From: Turbatrix aceti
Taxonomy: Eukaryota > Nematoda > Chromadorea > Rhabditida > Panagrolaimidae
Length of the DNA stretch: 64,000 bases
Direction: 5' to 3'
Assembly: GCA_963969345.1 (NCBI GenBank)
Contig: OZ017767.1
Span: 9,917,363 to 9,981,362 of the forward strand
Shown here in pieces: positions 1-12,900 of the stretch (positions within the stretch are counted from its first letter, which is position 1; the number at the start of each line of letters is the position of its first letter). A program made the position numbers and the translations under genes. Under the pieces are notes generated by a model. It saw nothing but the letters and a program-made list of their open reading frames with translations, was not told the DNA's origin and made no database searches.

Positions 1-740
1 ACCGTAGTTTTTTTCCAAATGTTGTCGTGCCAAATAATCGAAAAAGTCGACATTTCAAACTTTTTCGATAATTTTTTTAATTCACTACCCCAAAAATAAA
101 TTTTTGTAACTTTTTGCTAATCTCTGATTTCAACTGTATTTTACTATACTAAAAAATGCCATATCGTATTCTGTGTTTTGAAAACGCATTTTTATTTCTG
201 ACGAAGTTTCCAGTCCTGTCTTTTGTTCAATTAGGCAATGTTCGCAAATTAGAGTTGTTTTTAGCCTCTCCTGCATGCACTCTGACTCTGGCTGTGACAT
301 TTGTGTTTAGAACAATGAAAAGGACGCATAAATAACCGCTGCTTACGCACGTTGCCTTCCAAACACATTTTTTAGAGATGTGCACTAATGTTAGCAACGA
401 AAAAAAGCATAAACAATATTATCCATGTTCTTGAAAGATCCAGGCCGGGTGGGTCTCGTGGGGATGGTCTGACATCACCGGACGACCGAAGCAGGCGACA
501 GAGAATGAACGCACCCAACCAAAACCGACCCCGAACTTTGGAAAAAAAAGCTTTCAATTAAACCTTGTTATGTTATCGGATTTTTTTTTTGGGAGGAAAG
601 GGGTTTTGCAAAAGGCACCGAAAGGGGGAGGAGTGAAGGTGGAGGGCAAAAAAAGAGGCGGAGGAATTATTTTCTCTTTTGCAGAGGCCACCCTGCCACC
701 CACCTCTTCTCCAGTCTAGGCCATTCTCCACCCCGCAACA
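1..740. other. Intergenic and 5' flank of the secreted peptide gene
   Basis: No coding exon is supported here. A 61-codon minus-strand frame around 372-557 has no splice context or recognisable product. The right edge holds a pyrimidine-rich acceptor ending in GCAG at 681-684, a plausible trans-splice or 5'UTR splice site for the peptide gene that starts at 741. Confidence 0.5.
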
Positions 741-1028
741 ATGTCGCTCTTCAGTTTTCGTCCAACTCTGATTATCGTAACAATTTTTCTCTTTGCTTTG
801 GTTGTCGTCATTGAGTCTTATCCTTATCCAATCTACAGTAAGCTAATTAATTAATATAATAATATTTATACCGTAACCCATCATCTGATCATGATCCTTG
901 CAGGCATGTACAACCTCGCAGCTTCTGCGCCACCCAACGGCCTCCGTCAGCCACGGGATCTCCTCGTCGCTCGCAGGGCTAGAGCTCCTGTACCCGTCGG
1001 ACAGTTTCTTCAGATGCTTCGAACGTAA
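741..1028 (+). CDS. Small secreted peptide / neuropeptide-like precursor
   Basis: Two exons, 741-837 and 904-1028, joined over a 66-bp intron (GTAAG donor at 838, CAG acceptor at 901-903). They encode 73 residues. The first ~27 residues are a clear signal peptide: basic start, then a long hydrophobic run of I, V, L and F ending near VIES. The rest is small, Pro- and Ala-rich, and has a dibasic RR about 24 residues from the end, so a C-terminal peptide starting near ARAPVPVGQF could be released. A splice acceptor at 681-684 sits upstream and an AATAAA lies at 1214-1219. I do not recognise the family. Secretion is inferred from the signal peptide; a neuropeptide role is only a guess. The start is the first ATG after the acceptor. 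Confidence 0.6.
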
Positions 1029-3924
1029 ATTGTAAAACGTAAATGAACATGACGGTAGTCAACATTTTTTGTTGTTCAAAAGTGCATTGGGAAAAAAACG
1101 ATGTGTCCTTTTTTTCTCAAAAAAAAAATTTTTATTTGACGTGTGCCAGAATAATAATATTACATACAATAGATTGTGGTGCATATATTTATGTGTTTTG
1201 TTGTTCAAAGATAAATAAACATTGAAAAACAAGAAATTGGGCAAAATAATGGACACGAATACTCAACTTGGATTACGGTAGGGATTACCAAATTTGGTTA
1301 ACGTTTTTTGTTTGCCAACAACGATGCAAAACTGATAACATTTATCTTAAAAAATCATAAAAAATCATAATTTAGATTACTCAAGTTTACGTTTTTCCAT
1401 CTTGGAAAATGAAATTTCGCACAATCTGTTTGTTGCAAAATGTTAGTGTTCGTTTTCACACTTTTGATATAATTATCTTAAAATAAACTAATTTTTTTAA
1501 GGTCCGAATTTTTGTGATTGTCATAATTTTTTTCAATACCGTAATCCAATGTGCTTAAAGTTTTATTTTTTAGTACTTTTTTTATTGAACCATTTAAAAA
1601 ATTTATGTTAAAAAATGCTACAATGACGCAAAAGACCTTTCGTAAACAGTATAGTAAAAACCTTCACAAGAAAATGGTATTTTATTGTTTTAGTGCCAAA
1701 CAAATTGGGGTCTCCGCAATAAAATTTTTTTTCAAAAGTCCCCGACAGTATTCAGTACAAAAAAAATTCAAATTCTTTCAAACGTTTATAACTTTTTTTT
1801 CGTAGATTTTTATAGCTGACATAAAAACTAAAATAAAAACGTTTGGCTAAGATGCTGTCATTATTTTAAAAATTGTATCATAGTATCGGTGTAAAAACTT
1901 TTTTATATGTGTGTTGTTGAGCAACAAGATGTTTACCCTGAGGGTGGATACTCATTATGCTGGAAGCCGAGAGGAGCCGTTAATCTATTTGTCTGGGCAA
2001 CGTAATGCTACCATTTTACAGAGAAAAATATGTATGTATGTTCGACTGAAACAATAATAACGAAAACACAAAAACAAGCATGGGTATAGTTTTAACGAAT
2101 GACGTGATGCTTTTTTTTGGGAACAGACTAATGTGAAACAATAAAAATATGCTCAATACCAAATAGTATATTTTTTTATTTTTACAGCAAAATGTCTGAC
2201 AGCTGGAAACCTTGTAACATCACAATTTTCGATTTTTTTTCAGATGTTCCAAATTCTAATAAATTAAAAAATATCAATTTCATTTATTTTGCACCCAAAA
2301 ATATTCTGTGTGCATTTTTAAATTCATTTACGGTTTTTTTGCGCTAATTTCATTGAATCTAAAAAACAATTGTTCGGGGGTGCTAAAATATGACATCTTG
2401 ATATTCCTTTGTTATTAATGAAAATTTTATTTTAGACACAAAACCCGGGTTATGCGTGTTTTTTATACCAAACAGATAAAAAATTCTGCAATGGAAAATA
2501 ATATTTATATTTATTTGCAAACATAAAATTTGATTTTCAAAAGCTAAAGAAAACCGCCAGCATTGTTGTATCATCAGAAATTATTAACTCAATGAGAACC
2601 CATGATTATTTTGGCTTTTTGTGAAAAAACGATAAAAAAACAAAGTTTTTGATTATGATTTCGGGCAAGGAATAAAATGGACCGGTTTATTGGGTCGTTA
2701 TAAATGTAAGTCTCGACATATTAAAATCTGGCTTTAATGTCCCGTAAAAAAACGGCGTTAGGTAGCAATAATAATATTTATACATGTCACAAAAAGCACA
2801 GGTCGAAATGCAAAAATAATGATAAGAATAAAGGGACAATGAAAATTTGGGGACACAAAAAATACCGGTGCTTATTTTCTTGTGTCCCCAAAAAAAGTAC
2901 ATAAGTGATTGAAAAAAATGTAAATAACGAAGGAAAAAAGAAAAGTCAATTTGAACAAAATAAATACTTTTTTTCAATTTGTGGATTTAATATTAAAACC
3001 GAAAACGATTTTTTAGAATTTTATAAAACTAATAATTATTTGACGAATAGCAAAATGTAATCGCATCTATTCCAAATAATAGATGATAAATGTGTTGGCA
3101 CTTATAATAAACGACTCGACAAAAAAACTTTTTTTTTTGTGGGTCAGTGCAATTTTTTTTCTACATTTTTATTTTTCTGATTGAATCATTGAACGAAACT
3201 CCCAAAAAACATTCTGATGTTTTTTTTTTGCAAAATTCTGTACTGCGTGAAAAAAAAATTAAATTTTTTTTCCGACTTTCTCGACCATTTTTTTCTCCTT
3301 CAAAAAACCATCATCTGCCGGATATAATAGATCCAAAGCCAAGAGAAGCTTGTAAGGAAAAAAAGTGGAAAAGAGTCATTAACTTTTAATCTCTCCATTG
3401 GTGGGATGGGAGGGCTATGTATTTGGCTGTGGTGGTGAGTGCACTCTTTCCCCCTGCAATTCATCACATATTGATGACTCGATGATCAGTGTGTAAGCGC
3501 TGTGTATCATACCTACCTCGGAAACGTCCACGTACTACCAGCTTTCTTCTTTCTCTAAACTGAACTCTGAACATCCAATTTTCTGTCGATAGACCCGACA
3601 GACCCAGATACGGCAGTAAGTCATCAACAATCACCTATCTTGGATATCTTCCTTCTATCCAGTTACCTGGCTTGTCTGCGGTATCAAATAGTCAGCTGTT
3701 GTTGTTTCTGTTTCTGTTCCACGAGTCAAAACGAACGAACAAAGTGCTGCTAAAGCTCAATCAACGCAAAACTAAGAAAAGACACAAACTGGCAATTTAA
3801 AACAATTGTCTCTTTTGTCTTCATATTCAATATTGTCCAACCAACATTTAATTCTTGGGAGTTGCAATTTTCAACTCTAATGATTTCAAATATTAAAAAT
3901 CACTCAAATATTTACCTCTAAAAA
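1029..3924. other. Intergenic, AT-rich, no gene seen
   Basis: Very AT-rich sequence with long T and A runs. Open frames here, such as 1551-1805 and 2687-2977, have low-complexity K/F/N-rich translations and no splice logic. The stretch 3430-3924 becomes less AT-rich and is likely the promoter and 5'UTR of the coiled-coil gene starting at 3925. Confidence 0.5.
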
Positions 3925-6900
3925 ATGTCGTTCATTCCCCCCGAGCCAGAACCCTACTCACCGCGCCAGGTTGTGGGTACAGTATCCGGCCGCGTGGTTT
4001 TTAAAAATATTACTGTACGTGCCAAACCGCCTTCTACGTCAACCCGACCCCAGGTAACAAGTGATACGTGCTACTCGCCAGTTCCAGCGGGTCCAAATGG
4101 TGGTCCGGGGTGCTTTAGTCGACAGGGTATCTTTTCATCGATAAAGCCATCGTTAGACCGAACAATTAACTATGCTCGTGAAAAGTTAACCCGAACAACG
4201 TCGTCGTCACAGCTGCCGCAATCGACCCTGGCACACGACACAGCCGCCGACGAACTTGGATCGGTCGTATCATCGACACCACCGTCGCCACCTGCATGCG
4301 GTGCTGCTATTTACGCTTCCACGCCGGCTATTTGTACCCAGTCATCTACTACCAGAGCCAAGACGCCCAATAACGGAGGAGTCATGACTCAGTCTTGCTA
4401 CGAGTATATTGATTTACCGGATTCAACAACGTCAAAAAATTATTATGGACGATTTCCAACGGGTTTGTCAGCAAGTGAAAAGCAGTTGCATCGGGTTGTT
4501 GCCAGCGTTGATACCGAGGGTGTTCGGAAATACGCGCTTGTTCGATCGACTAAAGGTTAGTTTACTTTCGAGTTTTTTTTTTCTTTCTTCTTTTTTCTTA
4601 TGTCCGGGTTGATTTATACACTGAAATCTGACAAAACAGGAACAAAGTTTTTTTTGTGATTTTAAATTGATTTTTTTAACAGTGTCATCGTTACAATGTG
4701 ATTACGGTAAGTTTTACGTGTGTGAGTGAAACAAATAAAATAATTGGAAATACAAACGTACAATAAATATAAAAATTTTTTACTTTTGAAAATTTTTTTG
4801 GCGTTGTGTAACTGGCGCCAAAAATATTTGGCATTGTGTGAACTTTACGATTTTTCGTTCTAAAACCAATTTTTTTCATTAAGAAATTTTAAATTTCAAA
4901 CCGTAATTTTTTTAAATATTTTCGTGGAAAGACATACTTTTTTGAGTGGTAAATTTTTACTGGCGTTTTGTGACTGACGTCAAAAAATTTTGGCATTGTG
5001 TGACAATTTCACTTTTTTCGTTGTAAAAAATAAATTTTTCAAATTTTTCAATTTTCAATTTTTTATTGTTTGTATCCGCCTCTAAAGCGAACTTTGATCC
5101 TCGCCGCTTTCAAATTTAATTGCTCCCATGTGAGATAACTTGTCAAAAAAGCTCATGAATATTTTCCCCGTTCCGGACGACATTTTGATTGATCTTTACA
5201 CTCTTGTCTTCGTTCAATGGCCTTTTCTCTTTTCTCAGTGCCCCTGAAAGCAAACATACAAACGCGCATGGCAGAGGACGGATGGCCTTTGATTAATTAC
5301 CCAATTTGCCTCATTATCCCACTGTGTGGGGTGTTGCCAAGGACATTCTCGGTGGTTGTTGGTTGTTGGTTTGTTCGCGGGACCCTAAAAAAGGATCGGA
5401 GGGCGGAAAGGGGGTAGTGTAGTTAGACAAGGGTGCAAGGGAGGGTGAGTGATTGTTTTTGAATTGTTGGGGTGCCAAGACAGTCAACGAACCCTGTTCG
5501 ACAGACTGACCGAGAGCGAGCCAAGGCAATTGACAGTGGCCAGGCTCGGCCAAAGCGTGCGCCTATTGTGCCATTTATCGTCTCATCCCGCATCTCGCCG
5601 TTCGGATAGGACAACAGAAAAATAACCAGTCGTCATTCGTTCTTCTTCTTGTTCAGTGGTTTGGCCCCCCGATGACCGACCCCGACATACCACTCGGTCA
5701 TTACACACCCTGTCGCTATCCTTCTTCCTCCTCTGACGGTTTGGTTTGTTAGTTGGCTGCTCTGTCTGTTCAGATGCGAATTGAGGAAAAGTAACACAAA
5801 AAAAACACAACTACATCATCAACATATTTGAAACGACACACGATTACAATTTTTGACTGCTAATCGTGTCCAGCTGCTGAACTGACCAGGATATCCTTGA
5901 TCCCCCTCGGCCTGTCTCCAGGTGTTCGCTCTTCGCTGCTCGCTGTCAGTTCCTGCGGGTGTTTTTTTTACCACCTGTAGGATCTGTCTAGATGTGAAGA
6001 TCGAGCTACACACTAAAATCATTTATTCATTTATTTATTTATTTGCGATACAATTCAGTTCCAATCGTTCGGCGCTAAGATGAGTGGCTGCTTTCCCTGC
6101 TTTTTTGGTATCAAGCATCAAATGTGTAAGTTTTTTGGATACTTTTTGATGGAGGTGGAATTTTTGAATTGAGTGAGAGGAATTGGAATTGTCCCTTGTT
6201 TTTTTCTATTTCATTTTTTGTTGATTCATAATGAGCATGTAGAGCGATATTTATTTTCAATTTCGTTTATTTCTTGGATAAGATTGTGAGACGGACGGAT
6301 TTAATTGAATAATGCATGAATTTTATTATTTAGTGAAAAAAATTTTATGAAAACGTTTTTATGAAAATATTTACTTTGATTTTTTTATAATTTTTTTTTT
6401 GTTTTATGCAACTTTTGTCTCGTTTTCGATTTTTTTTATCTTTTTCAAATAAAAAAGTTTAATTTTTTTAAAAGTGTTTTTTCGTATATTTTTTAGGCTT
6501 TTAAATATAAAATTTTTTTGCTAAAATGTAAATTTTTTACCTTTCGTCGCTTTTTTGGAAAAAAAAACTTTAATAGTTATTCTAATTTTTTAAGTTGCTT
6601 TGTGCCAAATTTGCGCGATAAAAAATTTCTTGGCATTCTGTATACTTTTTGCAAAATAAAAAAAAAACATTTGCGGTATGACCATTTTTTTAAATTCGTT
6701 CGTGAATTATTTCTCACTGTAACAAAAAACATCTGTGCAATAAGAAATGTTTCATGGCTGGCGGCATACTGCTTTTTATTCGGTACACAGTCTTTGAAGT
6801 GTTTTTCATCCGGTACACTAAAAAAATGTGCTAGCACTTTTTTTTCCACCAAATTTGTCAAACAAATTTTTCCCTTGAAGTTGCCGTACAAAATTTTTTT

Positions 6901-9900
6901 TTATAAATGCCAGATCAGTTTTACTATCATTTTTCTTTGCCATTGATGCAATTTTTTTTCACACATACATTTGCATAAATATAAATATTTAGTATACCTC
7001 ACCTGACTGAGGTGTAGAAAAAGTGAAAAAGAAAAAGAAAGCGTAACTCAACACGGATATTACGCGGTGTCGTCTGTTTTCTGTTTCTGCTTTGGGTATT
7101 GTTCTCATCAACGTTGTTGGTTGTCTGTCGGATGTGTCTTCTTTTTTCTACGACAACACCGAGCAGGCCTGCAGGTAGCGACAGGAGTCAGTCGTTTTCG
7201 GAGGGGAGGGGAGGAAAAATGAGGGTAATACAAGCAGCATGCCGCGTCTGCTCTGCTTGGTTGCGCGCAGGCGAACAGGCGCAGGTAGGGTAGTCCATTC
7301 ACCTGCATCTGGCAGACATCAATCTACCTGTCTACCTGCTTCCCTGTCGAAAAGTGCGGCGGTTCATCCCTTTTTTTGGTATTATTTATTTATTTACTCG
7401 GTCACATACAGTTCATTTCTCTTTTCGGGTCCGATAGGAGTCCAAAAGTGGTTCTCACTGCTCACCTACCTGAGCTACCCTCCCTCTCTCCCTCCCCGTC
7501 ACTCGATGGACTACTCCCTCTTTTACACTCCCTCTTTTTTTTTCAGTACGCGTCGCTGCCGACACCCGTTCCTCCGCGCCAAAATTGGCTGAATTTCCAC
7601 TCGACGATTGCGGTGGAGGTAGCTGCAACGTACGACCCATAAGCTATCGCACATCTGTTGTCTACGATACTCCAAACCATAATATCAATAATAATAGTAA
7701 TAATAATAGTTATTCGTCCTCGAGCAACAACCTTCAACTCCAACTTCCACCGTCAACGCCAACGCTGGCTCATCGATCTGCTTCTTCGAGTATTGTACAG
7801 TCGGCTTTTGACTGTTCACAATTCACACCGATGCCTGAGAAAGGAAAACGGTAGGCAAACGGTTTTTTTTGTGACCCATTGATTTTAGTTACACAAACGC
7901 GAAAAAATTGTCGCAAAATTTTAGATATTTGACACTCATAAAAACGTTTTTTTTATTGCTCACCCTTTTTTTGAAATTTTTGAAAAAACAGCAGCAAAAA
8001 TATTTATTTATTTCGCAATAAAAATTGTTTTCTCATGACACGAAGAAGCTTTTTAGTAGATAGTTTCCACTCATAAAATTTTCCCATCCAGATCATTCCA
8101 TCTTCTAACCTGACCTGCTGTACATAAATAAATATTTTTATCCTCCTGCAGCCTCAGCGCTGCAAATCGTATAAATTCATGATTTGTGCAGCAGCAAAAA
8201 ATATTTATAGGATAACTGACTCACTGAGTCACTGTGCTAAAATTTTTCGTTTTACATTTTTGCTTGATTTCACGGTTTTTTAACTCTATTTATTTCCATG
8301 ATCTTCAGATTTTTTATAAATTTATATTTCTTTGCGTTCAAATTTTAAAGTAGAATTTTTATCGTAAAATTACGTTTTTATGTTCAAAAACTTTTTTTGG
8401 GCGTTAAAAATCAAAATTAAAAAAAATTGAAATTACGGTAACTTTAATTTGAACGTACATATTTTTTAAATACTCCCCCGTAAAAAAATTTTCGTGACAC
8501 GTAAAAAAACGTGGCAACCATCAGAAAAAAAATGAACAATTGGATAAAAGCTTTTTTCTGTTCTCTCTCCTTTTTTGGTCCTCTTCATTAATGCATACAC
8601 TTTTTTTTGCAGAGGACGCTCCATGGAACGCTCAACAACAGCTCGCCATAGGGTCACGCTGTCGTCTCCCACTCCCGATGATTACGCCAACGATCTGAGA
8701 CGTCAAAGCATTCATACGCTTAACGGTACGTGTAGGAAGCTCTCGGAAGGCTCCCAGAAGAAGGGAGTGCATTTAAATGGGGTGGAGGGAATGGGGAATG
8801 ACTTTTTGTATTGTATTATTTATTTTTGATGGAGCTGATAACTGTTTTCTCTTGAGTGTTTGAAACTTTCAGCATCCGCTTTCGCATTCATTTTAGGCAG
8901 TTATCGCGTCTTGGCTTACTGTTATTTGATGCGCTCTTTCTTGAGGGGTTCGTAATTGATCAGCGACTTGAAGTCACATTTTGTCGCTTGCTCAACCGTG
9001 CCATCCCCGGCTGCTGTCAATGGACCGGGTGGTGGAGTGCCGCGCCATCGTTTTTCTTCCTTTCCTCGTCATTTATCGTTTCGTTCAAAAACGGGCAAAA
9101 CAGAAAATTACCCATGAAAGTAACTAGTACATACTAGCAGCTGGTCTGCCTGCCTGCAGGCGGCATGGACGACCAGCATCCTGACAAACTCAACTCTTCT
9201 TGGGTTCTTCTTTCTCCTTTCGTTGCCTTCGTCGGTCGTCTACAACAAGCTTTATTGGGGTATTTGTGCCGTTGACGAACCAAATAGACTCACTCACCCT
9301 TCTCCAGGCGCTCGGAATTTTTTTTTTACTCATTGATTGTACTGGATGGGTTTTAGAAGATGCGCTACGCCACGTGCACAGGGTAGTATTATTTGTAGGA
9401 CTCTCCGTCTGTCAGAACTCTTTATTTACTGAGTTTTTGTTGCCAACACATTTTTTATGTTTTTGTTTTCTTGACAAATGAGGAAAATGTCATCGACTGG
9501 AAGTGACAGATTTTGGGTTTTTTTTGAGGTCAAATTAGTGAATTTTATCCTTTTTGTATTATTTTTTTTGCCGTTGTCAAAAATTCTTTCAAGCATTTTT
9601 CTTTTTTTTTCGTTAAAAAAATTTTGCCAGCATCGACCATTTTATCAAGCGCCAAACAAGAATGATTTGTTTATTTTACACACCAGCGGTTCCGTAACCC
9701 TCTTCAATGCCATCGTGTTTCTAGGATAAATGTTGTAATCTCTCCTTCTTTGTTTTCGATGGCATTTATTTATTTATCTTTTATTTCTTCGCCCTTTCGT
9801 CTTCTCACATGTCAGCCAGTAGGGGGTAGATTTCGCTCCAGATAGGCCAAAAGAAAAAAACCATATTTTTTTATTTTGGCCTATCTAGCTTCTGCTGCGC

Positions 9901-12900
9901 GTTATTTTTTGGTTATAAATCGCGGATTTTACCTTGCAATAAAAAAAAAATTAGAATTTTTTTTTATGTTTTAGGTTTTGCCATTTTTTGACGACTGAAT
10001 TCAATTTTAGATATTACGCAGGGCATAACTCATGTTTCTCTAATTTTCTGGCTTTCATTCATAATTAACTGAATTTAAAATTAGGAAACAAGACAAAAAA
10101 GTTAGTCACAAGATGCCAAAAAAATGCGCTCGCGATTTTTCTTTAAACGAAAATTTCTTGTTCGTTCCTACAGCAAAAAAATCTGTTCAAGAGTACCAAA
10201 AATTTAAATTAAGCGCCATTTCGAACTTCTGATTTCGATATCAAAAGTAATTTTATTTTTCCTATTTTTGGAATTTTTCATCGTTTCGAGACACTTTTTT
10301 TTATTGATTTCTGTTTTTCCCACGCCTTAGGCAAACAAAATTTCCATAAGCAAAACTTTTGGTGCCTAAAGTTTCGCTACTTACTTTTTCATTCCCGTAC
10401 AAACTCCGGATAAGTAGCTTTATTTTCACTTGTCAGTCTGTTTTTTTTCCACGTCGCATTGTGTCATGTTTATCGAAAGTTTGTCTTCTTCTTCTTTCCA
10501 TTCTTCCCATTCGTTGTGTCATGTTTTGCGGCGTTTCAGAAGTGCTAAATATCCGACAGACAGACTTCAAGACGGGCGCTCATCACTCAACTCCGCATCG
10601 AGGTGGTGGACGGCCGGATCCGACATCGGTTATTGCTTCGACGTACGTCGGAGGACCCGAGACACCGGGCAGTGGATTGGAGCATGCTTCATCGTCGTCC
10701 TCTGCCTCTCCACACCAAGATTCCTACGACGTACAGCTCAGACAGCAGCAGCAACAACAACACGATTACCGACGAATGAGGCAGTCGTCTTCGATGACGT
10801 GGGTCGAAACCCCGCCACACACTCTGCCGACGACGACGTTTGGCACCGACCCTCAGATTCGACACGTCGGAGAAGATGCGTTCAACGCGTACAACGAGTT
10901 GTCCATTTCGACTGATCCTGATCCTCATAGGTTGGTTTTTTTAGAAAACTTTTGGGAGTAAAGAAATTTTTTTGTTGAACATTTTTTTTGGGAAATGTGA
11001 ATTTTGGAAAAATGTTTTTTTTTGGGTGATGGTTTCGTTCTTTGAACTTCAAATGGATCCCGGAAGTCGTTTTCGTTTCTTAATCGTTTTTTCTTTGTTT
11101 TTTAATGAACAATTTTTTACCTGTCGCAGGTGACATGTCGAACAAAACCAGGTTTTTGATGTTTTTTACTGCTCAATCGATGTTGAGTATCTTTCGTCTC
11201 AAAAAATTTTTGGACTTGTATACAATTTTTTCGATATGAAATTACTGTAAGCATTTTGTAAATATATTGTAAAAGGATACTGTATGCTCATTTTTTTGGA
11301 TTTGATTTTTTTAAAATTTTTTTTGAATATCAATAACGTTTTTTTGCAACGAAGATTTTTGATGGGACCTATTGAAAATTTTTTATCTGCTTAAAACAAA
11401 ATAATTTTTTTTGTTGCTTTCATAAATACATCAGTCTTGACACTTAAACCCCCATGAGGGCGCTTTTTGACGACGTAACTGACAAAGATTGCACAATTGA
11501 GCAAAAAAATTATTCACTTTACATAAATATATTTCTTTCTGCGTCCCCCTAAAATTCAGGCAGATGGTCAGCCTATCTTTTTCTTTTTTTCCTTCTCTTG
11601 CTTTTTGTCCCCCAAATTCACAGGCTACAGTGAGTGGTTCGTGATATCTTTCATTTCTCATCCCTTTCGGCGAATGGCATGGCATGATTATGACGAATTT
11701 TTAAATAAGTATGACTAATATGGACGGGATTCGCTTGGATTTGTTCGAGTGAGACAAACCCAGCTTGTGCCTGTTCTGGGTCCTGAGAAAGAAAGAAGAA
11801 GGTTGTTTATTAGCCGCCGACTGGCTGGGATCGGATGGGTGGCAGCACACGACCACCCACCCTGCTCGCACTCGCAGTCGCGCGAGCGCAGCATGTGGTC
11901 GTCTTTGGCATGCAGCATGCCATACTCACTTTTTTTTTCTTCAGCTGGAAGAACGAACCAGTGTTCGTTCCTTTTCTTCTTTTTCTTGTCGAATTAGATA
12001 TAGTGGGTGCTAAGGGTCAATTAGGGTCTAATTTGCTTTCTTTCTTCATTGACCATGGCCGTGGTTGTCGAACGCAAACGAACGAACGAACACCCGGACA
12101 ACCAAGGATGAGTTCTTCTCCCTCCTCCTCCGTCTTATTCTCCCACAACCAACTCCGGACAGGATAAGTCACTCTGTCATGTAAGACGTATGTACTGGTT
12201 GATTTATGTACATATTCCCGAGTGCCCTTCCCTTCAATGTTGCAAATTTTGTGCTCCTTAAAAAATTTATATATACCAACCAGTCGAGTTTAATCTTTGC
12301 AAAAAAATATAAAAAAAATTTCAATACAATCAATTTTTCTCCTTTTTTCATTTATTTATAAAATTTTCGGTCCTTTCAACTTTATGACAGCTCCGATGGG
12401 CTCTAAACTGTTTGATTGGGGGCTTATTTGCTTTCTTTTTGGTGGGGTTCTGCTGTGCCATCATCATCATCAGCGTGGCGTCTTCGTCGTCGTTCGCTTG
12501 CTTATGTGACGGGATTATAGCCTGCCTGCCTGGCGGCAAGTCGGCTGATTGCTGGGAAGGACGAAGGAAGTAAGAGGGAGCGGAGGAGGGAATGGACTGG
12601 ATGAGAGTGATTGTTGGTTCGTTTGAGCATTCATTCAGCCTTGGATTCATGGGAAAGTGGTTTTTTGGTGGTTTTTTTACTTTTTTTTGAGAGAGAAATT
12701 TATTTTTGGTGCACACTGTCTGATCTTGGATTTAATTAGGCCTGGACTGTTTTAAATAAAAAAAAAAAATTCAAATTTGTCGTTTTGCGTTTTTTTTGTT
12801 CTCAACTGGAAATTTTTTTTTTCGTTGCAGAACCCATCGCGCGCAAATTTCAATTTTTTTTTGGTTGAAATCTGTAATTTTGTTGTCTTTTTTTTTGTTT

